Origin: Oceanospirillaceae bacterium
GTDB taxonomy: Bacteria > Pseudomonadota > Gammaproteobacteria > Pseudomonadales > Balneatricaceae
NCBI GenBank assembly: GCA_003521845.1
Contig: DPHB01000044.1
Location: 93,287-105,658, forward strand
Length of the DNA: 12,372 bases
Direction of reading: 5' to 3'
The translations under genes and the position numbers were made by a program. The notes under the pieces were generated by a model. It was not told the DNA's origin, did not search any database, and saw nothing but the letters and a program-made list of their open reading frames with translations. Positions 7,193 to 12,372 of the stretch are shown piece by piece; the stretch's first letter is position 1, and each line of letters begins with the position of its first letter.

Positions 7193-7411
7193 ATGTTAAA
7201 GCTCATAATCGCTGGACTATTTTTCGCTGCCTTGAGCAGCCTCTTTGCAGGCTTGTATTTTCTCCTCAAAGATCAACAAGACTCAACACGCTTACTGACA
7301 TCACTAAAATTCCGCATTGTGATTAGTCTTCTGCTTATAGTCGTCATAGTTTATGGATTTTTGAGTGGGAATTTAAGCAATCAATCCCCATGGGGCAGCA
7401 TACACAGCTAG
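7193..7411 (+). CDS. DUF2909 twin-transmembrane small protein
   Basis: This 72-residue protein has two hydrophobic helices (about 4-25 and 41-59) joined by a charged loop with KDQQDSTRLLTSLKFRI (26-42). The pattern fits the small DUF2909 twin-transmembrane family that accompanies aa3 oxidase genes in Pseudomonas-like bacteria. Its function is unknown; a minor subunit or assembly helper is a guess from context. It is the only plus-strand gene here, convergent with coxC and divergent from SURF1, so it splits the oxidase locus in two. ATG at 7193 is the natural start, though the ribosome site is weak (TGGA about 11 bases upstream). The C-terminus (60-72) is polar. A hairpin terminator follows at 7429. 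Confidence 0.82.
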   Translation: MLKLIIAGLFFAALSSLFAGLYFLLKDQQDSTRLLTSLKFRIVISLLLIVVIVYGFLSGNLSNQSPWGSIHS

Positions 7412-7428
7412 TATCAGACAGACCAAAC

Positions 7429-7448
7429 AGCCCTCTAGATAGAGGGCT
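7429..7448. terminator. Bidirectional hairpin terminator between coxC and DUF2909
   Basis: AGCCCTCT (7429-7436) pairs perfectly with AGAGGGCT (7441-7448) around an AGAT loop. It sits in the 66-base gap between two convergent genes, where a terminator shared by both transcripts is expected. T-runs after the stem are short on either strand (ATAATTC on plus, GTTTGG on minus), so termination may be partial. Confidence 0.65.
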
Positions 7449-7477
7449 ATAATTCAAGTAAAAATGGCCAGTCTTAG

Positions 7478-8365
7478 CTAGATAATGTAAACAAAGAAGA
7501 ACAGGCCAATCCACACCATATCAACAAAATGCCAATACCAGGCGGCGGCTTCAAAACCAAAGTGTTGTTCTGGGGTAAAATGTCCTTTGATGATTCTCAG
7601 TAACATCACAAACAGTATAAACGCACCAATGGTGACATGCGCACCATGAAACCCGGTTAGCATAAAGAAGGTTGAGCCGTAAATACCCGAATCCAAGGTC
7701 AAGCCTAACTCTTGATATGCTTCAATGTATTCAAGCACTTGGAAGTACATAAATACAGCACCTAAAATAACCGTTGTGGCCAACCAAAATATAACACGCG
7801 CACGATCAACGGCACGTAAAGCATGGTGAGCAAAGGTCAGGGTAACACTCGAGGAGATAAGCAATACCGTATTAAGCAAAGGAATGTGCCATGGATCAAT
7901 GACTTTATTGGGTCCTGGCAGCTCAGCCCCAGCTGGGTTATTAAACATGGGCCACTGGTAACTAAACTGGGGCCACAACATATGGCTCACACCCTTATCA
8001 CCTTCACCTGACAACCAAGGACCTGCCCACTGCCTAACGTATAATAAGACGCCAAAGAAAGCGGCAAAGAACATGACTTCAGAAAAAATAAACCAGCCCA
8101 TGCCCCAGCGAAAAGAACGATCCATCTGTGGACTATAAAGCCCACCATGGCTTTCAACGATGACTTTAGCAAACCAGTTATATAACACAGCTGCCAAAAT
8201 CAAAGCACCGATAAAAAATACCAAATGCGGGAAGGCCCAGCCTTCACCGCCGGCGCTAGAGTGGTTGATCATGCCACCAGCCCCTGCTGCCAAACAAATT
8301 AAGCCTAGACTAGTGCCGATAGGCAAGCGACTACTCTCGGGAACATAATAACTACTGGTTGTCAT
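7478..8365 (-). CDS. coxC: Cytochrome c oxidase subunit III
   Basis: This 295-residue protein has the seven-helix layout of subunit III. Family landmarks include the conserved Glu in IFSEVMFF (E96), LISSSVTLTFAHHA (169-182), FFMLTGFHGAHVTIG (233-247) and the C-terminal FEAAAWYWHFVDMVW (271-285). Subunit III stabilises the oxidase core and supports proton uptake into the D-channel. ATG at 8365 has an AAGGAG site 7 bases upstream. It follows ctaG by 39 bases and is the last gene of the structural operon, ending before a hairpin at 7429-7448. No truncation or odd residue is seen. Confidence 0.97.
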   Translation of the reverse strand: MTTSSYYVPESSRLPIGTSLGLICLAAGAGGMINHSSAGGEGWAFPHLVFFIGALILAAVLYNWFAKVIVESHGGLYSPQMDRSFRWGMGWFIFSEVMFFAAFFGVLLYVRQWAGPWLSGEGDKGVSHMLWPQFSYQWPMFNNPAGAELPGPNKVIDPWHIPLLNTVLLISSSVTLTFAHHALRAVDRARVIFWLATTVILGAVFMYFQVLEYIEAYQELGLTLDSGIYGSTFFMLTGFHGAHVTIGAFILFVMLLRIIKGHFTPEQHFGFEAAAWYWHFVDMVWIGLFFFVYII

Positions 8366-8404
8366 AATACACTCCTTAACGGATGTTATTTTTTTAATTA
8401 TTTG

Positions 8405-8962
8405 TTAATCAGCCTGCGCCACTAGTTGTTGCTGGTCGGCAAAAGCCGTGGCGTCAAACAGGGTATAGACCATGGATACCGTATGAATATCCTCTGGCAA
8501 CTCGGGTGAAATGGTAAACACAAGGTTCATCTGTTTTGATTCACCCGCCTTTAAAGCCTGTTGCTGAAAGCAAAAACATTCACTCTTTTGTACGTACTGT
8601 GCTGCTCTGGCAGGGGTGATACTAGGTACGCTTTGTGAAACCATGTCATTTTCAGTGACATTGGAAACCCAAAATCCTACTTGTTTCCACTCCCCCGGAT
8701 GCAATTCAACTTCGCTCTGCAACGCCGTAAAGCGCCACGGCATTTGCGCATTGTTAGCCGACACTAACTGCACCTTGATGTTACGTGATGTGTCTACTTC
8801 CATAGGTGCCTGTATAACAGCCACCTGCACTTTGCCATTTAGGCCGGTGATTTCACAAAAAATATCGTACAAAGGCACCATGGCAAAGCCGAAGCCAAAC
8901 ATCATCACAGCCACCACCGCATGCTTCACGGTGGTTCTGGCAATGTTCTGACGAGTTTGCAT
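8405..8962 (-). CDS. ctaG: Cytochrome c oxidase assembly protein CtaG/Cox11 (CuB copper chaperone)
   Basis: This 185-residue protein has a single N-terminal membrane helix (about 14-33) and a periplasmic immunoglobulin-like domain. VPLYDIFCEITG (29-40) carries the conserved Cys36, and CFCF (129-132) holds the copper-binding Cys pair C129 and C131. A typical FTISPELP segment follows (149-156). The family delivers copper to the CuB site of subunit I. ATG at 8962 has a GAGG site and lies 11 bases after the coxA stop, which supports translation from the same mRNA as its target. Length and motifs are normal. Confidence 0.96.
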   Translation of the reverse strand: MQTRQNIARTTVKHAVVAVMMFGFGFAMVPLYDIFCEITGLNGKVQVAVIQAPMEVDTSRNIKVQLVSANNAQMPWRFTALQSEVELHPGEWKQVGFWVSNVTENDMVSQSVPSITPARAAQYVQKSECFCFQQQALKAGESKQMNLVFTISPELPEDIHTVSMVYTLFDATAFADQQQLVAQAD

Positions 8963-8973
8963 CGGCTAACGCC

Positions 8974-10557
8974 TCACTTTACTTCAGGTGGTTGTGAAAA
9001 TGAGTGATAAGGTGCTGGGGAAGGCAAAGTCCACTCTAGACCTTCTGGATTGTCCCATACTTCGGCCGTGGCCGGTTTACCCTTCCTGATAGCATCGATA
9101 ACAATGTACAAGAATAGCAACTGTGACAAGCCAAATATAAAGGCACCAACACTGGCTACAGCGTTAAAATCAGCAAACTGCAAGGCATAGTCCGGAATAC
9201 GGCGCGGCATACCTGCTAAGCCAATAAAATGCATGGGGAAGAAGGTAACATTGACACCAATAAACGACATCCAGAAGTGCCACTTACCCAAACTTTCATT
9301 GTAGTAGTTACCGCACCACTTTGGCAGCCAATAATAAACCGCCGCAATGATCGAAAACAACGCTCCTGGTACCAAGACGTAATGGAAATGGGCCACCACA
9401 AAGTAAGTATCATGGTACTGGAAGTCAGCCGGCGCAATGGCCAACATCAAGCCGGAAAAACCACCAATGGTAAATAACACAACAAACGCTACGGCAAATA
9501 GCATCGGCGTTTCAAAGGTCATAGACCCTCTGAACATGGTGGAAACCCAGTTGAACACCTTGACACCAGTAGGAATGGCTATGAGCATCGTTGCATACAT
9601 AAAGAACAGCTCAGTGGCCAACGGCAAGCCTACGGTAAACATGTGATGAGCCCACACGATAAACGACAAGAAGGCAATCGACGAAGTCGCATAAACCATC
9701 GACGAATAACCAAACAGCGGTTTACGCGCAAAGGTAGGGATGATTTGCGAGACAATACCAAAGGCTGGCAAAATCATAATATAGACTTCAGGGTGGCCAA
9801 AGAACCAAAAAACATGCTGGAAAAGAATGGGGTCACCACCACCTGCGGCATTGAAGAAGCTAGTACCAAAATGTATATCCATCAACATCATGGTGACTAC
9901 ACCGGCCAATACTGGCATTACCGCAATCAATAAGTAGGCGGTAATTAACCATGTCCAGACAAACAGGGGCATTTTCATCAAGGTCATGCCTGGTGCACGC
10001 AAATTCAAAATAGTAGCAATGATATTAATGGCACCCATGATGGATGAAATACCCATCAAGTGCACACCAAAAATAAAATAAGTAACACTTGACGGTGCGT
10101 AGGTAGTGGACAAGGGCGCATAAAAAGTCCAACCAAAGTTGGGCGCGCCAGCCTCACTAAACAAGGTCAAAAGCAACATACCAAAAGCAAATGGCAAGAT
10201 CCAAAAACTCAGGTTATTCATGCGTGGCAAGGCCATGTCTGGCGCCCCCACCATCATGGGTACTAGCCAGTTAGCCAAGCCAACAAAAGCTGGCATAATT
10301 GCACCAAACACCATGATAAGACCATGCATGGTGGTCATTTGGTTAAAAAATTCCGGCTCGATTAACTGCATACCTGGCTGGAACAATTCTGCCCGTACAA
10401 TCAGCGCCATGGTGCCGCCAATCATTAACATGGTAAAACTGAACCACAGGTACATAGTACCAATGTCCTTATGGTTGGTCGTTAGGACCCAACGCATGAG
10501 TCCCTTTGCTGGGCCATGATGGCCGTGATCTTCTTGTGAAGTAGCAACACTAGTCAT
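8974..10557 (-). CDS. coxA: Cytochrome c oxidase subunit I (aa3-type, A1 family)
   Basis: This 527-residue, 12-helix catalytic subunit reduces O2 to water and pumps protons across the inner membrane. All expected ligands are present: H78 and H392 (heme a), H390 (heme a3), and H255, H304 and H305 (CuB). Y259 is placed for the His-Tyr cross-link. The D-channel entry D107 (GAPD) with N114/N115, and E257 in GHPEVY, mark an A1-type enzyme. K333 in PTGVKVFNW supplies the K-channel. The N-terminus has a His-rich stretch (EDHGHHGP, 9-16) before the first helix. ATG at 10557 has an AGGGG site and starts 9 bases after the coxB stop. Heme A for it would come from ctaB and ctaA farther along the same strand. 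Nothing is missing or unusual. Confidence 0.98.
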   Translation of the reverse strand: MTSVATSQEDHGHHGPAKGLMRWVLTTNHKDIGTMYLWFSFTMLMIGGTMALIVRAELFQPGMQLIEPEFFNQMTTMHGLIMVFGAIMPAFVGLANWLVPMMVGAPDMALPRMNNLSFWILPFAFGMLLLTLFSEAGAPNFGWTFYAPLSTTYAPSSVTYFIFGVHLMGISSIMGAINIIATILNLRAPGMTLMKMPLFVWTWLITAYLLIAVMPVLAGVVTMMLMDIHFGTSFFNAAGGGDPILFQHVFWFFGHPEVYIMILPAFGIVSQIIPTFARKPLFGYSSMVYATSSIAFLSFIVWAHHMFTVGLPLATELFFMYATMLIAIPTGVKVFNWVSTMFRGSMTFETPMLFAVAFVVLFTIGGFSGLMLAIAPADFQYHDTYFVVAHFHYVLVPGALFSIIAAVYYWLPKWCGNYYNESLGKWHFWMSFIGVNVTFFPMHFIGLAGMPRRIPDYALQFADFNAVASVGAFIFGLSQLLFLYIVIDAIRKGKPATAEVWDNPEGLEWTLPSPAPYHSFSQPPEVK

Positions 10558-10566
10558 CTGAATCCC

Positions 10567-11694
10567 CTATTTACGTGCATCAATTATGTTCTTTGGCGTC
10601 ACGGTATCTCCCGTGTCATTGCCCCAAGCATTACGCTCATAGGTAATGACCGCGGCCAACTCCACATCATTTAGCTGGGCGGCAAAGGCTTGCATAGCCG
10701 TACCTGGCGTACCATTTAACACCACATTGATGTGAGCACCGACATCACCAAGCGCAATAGGGCTACCTTGTAGAGCTGGGAACACGCTACCCATACCCTC
10801 ACCGTTTTGACCATGACACGCAGCACAACGACCGGCATAAACTTCCGCACCCTTGGCCATTAACTCATCATGGCTAAAGTCGCCTAAGGCTGCTGCCGCA
10901 TCGGCCGCTTTACTAGCGCGTTGATCGACTAGCCAAGTTTCATAGTCTGCCTGACTAACGGCACGCACTACCACTGGCATAAAGCCATGGTCCACGCCGC
11001 ACAGTTCAGCGCACTGGCCACGATAAATGCCTTCTTGTCCAACAGGCACCTTCACCCAAGATTCATTGACATATCCTGGCACGGCGTCTTTTTTAACGGC
11101 AAATTCAGGCACCCACCAAGCATGAATCACATCGGCGGCGGTGAGCAAAAAACGCACCTTGACACCCGTAGGTATAACCATTTCTTTATCGACTTCAAGA
11201 AGGTAATTTTCGCCCTTGTCTTGGCGATTATAAATTTCGTCTTTTGAGGTAGATAAGTTACTGAAGAAACGAACGTCTTCTCCCAGATAATCGTATTCCC
11301 ACTTCCACTGATATCCGGTGATTTTGATATCCACCAAAGCGTCATCAGTATCGTACATTTCGACCAAGGTAGTCGTAGCAGGAACGGCCATGATTACCAA
11401 AATCAATGTCGGTATTGCCGTCCACAACAACTCGAGGGTAAGGCTTTCATGAAATTGCGAGGCTTTTGCACCCTTGGACTTACGGTGCTTGTACATGGAA
11501 TAGAACATCACCCCGAAAACCACGACACCGATCCACACGCAAATCCAGAAGATAAGCATATGTAAATCGTAAATGGATTGACTCAATTCGGTAACGCCTT
11601 GTGGCATATTTAACTCCCAATCAGCCAAGGCAGATTGAGAAAATAGCACGGCGGTGATGGCGGAACATAGGCGTAGCCCAGTTCTGGAGATCAT
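10567..11694 (-). CDS. coxB: Cytochrome c oxidase subunit II with C-terminal cytochrome c domain (caa3-like)
   Basis: This 375-residue protein begins with a signal peptide (cleavage likely after A24 in SALA-DW), then two membrane helices (about 43-66 and 87-110) and a periplasmic cupredoxin domain. CuA ligands are all visible: H191, then C228, E230, C232, H236 and M239 in GQCAELCGVDHGFM. The aromatic YQWKWEY patch (128-134) is the electron entry. A fused class I cytochrome c domain follows, with CAACH (290-294) binding heme c and M334 a likely axial ligand. The enzyme is therefore caa3-like in architecture and can take electrons through the fused heme. ATG at 11694 has a very strong AAGGAGG site. 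It is the first gene of the structural operon, preceded by a 331-bp non-coding stretch. Confidence 0.97.
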   Translation of the reverse strand: MISRTGLRLCSAITAVLFSQSALADWELNMPQGVTELSQSIYDLHMLIFWICVWIGVVVFGVMFYSMYKHRKSKGAKASQFHESLTLELLWTAIPTLILVIMAVPATTTLVEMYDTDDALVDIKITGYQWKWEYDYLGEDVRFFSNLSTSKDEIYNRQDKGENYLLEVDKEMVIPTGVKVRFLLTAADVIHAWWVPEFAVKKDAVPGYVNESWVKVPVGQEGIYRGQCAELCGVDHGFMPVVVRAVSQADYETWLVDQRASKAADAAAALGDFSHDELMAKGAEVYAGRCAACHGQNGEGMGSVFPALQGSPIALGDVGAHINVVLNGTPGTAMQAFAAQLNDVELAAVITYERNAWGNDTGDTVTPKNIIDARK

Positions 11695-11784
11695 ACGCTC
11701 CCTCCTTATTATTGTTTTAGGATGGTTAACAACTCTCTACTTTTCAATATGTAAAGGTACGTAAAGAAAAGACTAGCACGCATT

Positions 11785-11811
11785 ATTATATTAAAATATG
11801 TGAATATGCAA
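11785..11811 (-). promoter_or_regulatory. Candidate promoter of the coxB operon
   Basis: On the minus strand a perfect TATAAT (11790-11785) lies in a very AT-rich stretch, with TTGCAT (11811-11806) upstream. The spacing is 15 bases, shorter than the optimal 17, which weakens the -35 assignment. It is the best -10 match in the coxB upstream region. Confidence 0.4.
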
Positions 11812-11985
11812 CTATTTTCTTATAGAATTCATTATTTTAGGGTTAACCTTTAGTCGCACCAAATAATTAGCTAAGGCCAAAATGGGTCTTTTGTCCGCAT
11901 TGCGCCCTCGCCTTCATATTGCAGCCATCAACTCGCTTAAATCAACCCCTATTTAGGTTGGCTTGCCTGAACGATAGAGGCCTCC

Positions 11986-12014
11986 AAAAAAAACCTACTA
12001 GAAGGCAACCTAGG
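11986..12014 (-). terminator. Possible weak terminator after the DUF2970 gene
   Basis: On the minus strand a run of eight T (11993-11986) follows a short, imperfect hairpin (CCTA at 12014-12011 pairing with TAGG at 11997-11994). It lies 12 bases beyond the DUF2970 stop codon. The T-run is good but the stem is only four base pairs, so termination may be inefficient and some read-through into coxB is possible. Confidence 0.3.
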
Positions 12015-12025
12015 CACCTTTTCAT

Positions 12026-12238
12026 TTAATCAGGCAAGGCGATATTGACCATGATCAGCACCAGACCCAATACGAGCAAACAAGTTACAAAGGCAATCGC
12101 CAGCATCCGCTCTAAACCCCCTTCATTAAAATCTTTTTCCTGTTTATCCCGTGACTGAACACCCACCAAAGCAGCCAATACACTCTGCATAAAGCTCAAC
12201 CAGTGTCGCCACCAAGGGCCATTGTCTTTGTTGCTCAT
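12026..12238 (-). CDS. DUF2970 small membrane protein
   Basis: This 70-residue protein has a polar, Trp-containing N-terminus (WWRHW, 9-13), an amphipathic SVLAALVGVQS segment (19-29) typical of the DUF2970 family, a charged linker (RDKQEKDFNEGG) and one C-terminal membrane helix (about 46-66). Its function is unknown. From memory, the family is found near aa3 oxidase genes in gammaproteobacteria, so a minor oxidase-associated role is a reasonable guess. I chose ATG at 12238 rather than an in-frame TTG two codons upstream, because an AAGGA site lies 7 bases before the ATG and would overlap the region just before the TTG. It precedes coxB on the same strand, separated by 331 bases. Confidence 0.8.
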   Translation of the reverse strand: MSNKDNGPWWRHWLSFMQSVLAALVGVQSRDKQEKDFNEGGLERMLAIAFVTCLLVLGLVLIMVNIALPD

Positions 12239-12372
12239 AAACAATCCTTGCTTCTGTATGGGGTTATGTAGGTACTATGGATACTAGATAGCAGCAACAC
12301 AGTCCGTAATCAGTTTAGGTCCAGCATAAATAAAACCACTGTACACTTGGATAAACAGGAAAAAGATTTTAA
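12239..12372. other. Window edge upstream of DUF2970
   Basis: These 134 bases show no convincing gene on either strand and no clear promoter. They hold the AAGGA ribosome site of the DUF2970 gene and are otherwise unassigned. Confidence 0.5.

Larger units (their letters stand above)
11695..12025. other. Gene-free stretch upstream of coxB
   Basis: These 331 bases hold no credible reading frame. They are AT-rich towards coxB. They contain a candidate promoter (11785-11811), a weak terminator-like element with eight consecutive T on the minus strand (11986-12014), a GGTTAACC palindrome (11841-11848) and a direct repeat of ATCAAC with a 14-base period (11927-11932 and 11941-11946). The leader from the candidate promoter to the coxB ATG would be about 80-85 bases. 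It probably holds the main control region of the oxidase operon, but no regulator site is recognised with confidence. Confidence 0.6.

Noticed and set aside
8616..8951. 111-codon plus-strand open frame opposite ctaG
   Set aside because: It lies fully antisense to ctaG, whose motifs are certain, and is a chance frame.
10139..10519. 126-codon open frame on the plus strand opposite coxA
   Set aside because: It is the mirror of a highly conserved coxA coding region, its translation looks like no known family, and it has no ribosome site.
1..12372. Defence system, CRISPR array, prophage or insertion sequence
   Set aside because: No spaced direct repeats, transposase, integrase or nuclease motifs were seen; every long gene is accounted for by respiratory or rRNA-modification families or the small membrane proteins described.

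Overview
The window reads as a chromosomal segment of a gammaproteobacterium, probably a marine, strictly respiring one. It carries an aa3-type cytochrome c oxidase locus with its assembly factors, followed by the 23S rRNA methyltransferase gene rlmKL. The two-domain RlmKL fusion and the small companion genes (DUF2970, DUF2909 and a Sco-like CxxxC membrane protein next to SURF1) are, from memory, what is found around the aa3 oxidase of Pseudomonas and related gammaproteobacteria. The genus cannot be fixed from the sequence alone.

Layout, read along the minus strand from the right end (all genes are on the minus strand except one). (1) A small DUF2970 membrane protein gene (12238-12026). (2) A gene-free 331-bp AT-rich stretch with a possible terminator and a candidate promoter. 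(3) The structural oxidase operon: coxB (subunit II with a fused cytochrome c domain), coxA (subunit I), ctaG/cox11 (CuB insertion) and coxC (subunit III), with short gaps and good Shine-Dalgarno sequences. (4) A perfect 8-bp hairpin at 7429-7448 that separates coxC from a convergent 72-residue DUF2909 gene on the plus strand. (5) An assembly block starting just beyond DUF2909: SURF1, a Sco-like CxxxC membrane protein, two tandem Yip1-like membrane protein paralogues, ctaB (heme O synthase) and ctaA (heme A synthase). (6) A perfect 18-bp palindrome at 2302-2340, then rlmKL, whose 3' end is followed by a nested inverted repeat.

The genes work together as follows. CtaB farnesylates heme B to heme O and CtaA oxidises heme O to heme A. 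SURF1 is thought to assist heme A insertion into subunit I, and CtaG delivers copper to CuB. CoxB carries CuA and an extra heme c that can receive electrons directly. CoxA and CoxC complete the proton-pumping core. All recognised metal ligands and proton-channel residues of an A1-type oxidase are present in CoxA.

The least explained parts are the tandem Yip1-like pair inside the assembly block with its own promoter-like sequence, the Sco-like protein that keeps CxxxC but lacks an obvious copper-binding histidine, the opposite-strand DUF2909 gene splitting the locus, and the long palindrome before rlmKL. I see no CRISPR array, tRNA, rRNA, insertion sequence, phage gene or defence system. Most of the window is ordinary, well-conserved core metabolism.
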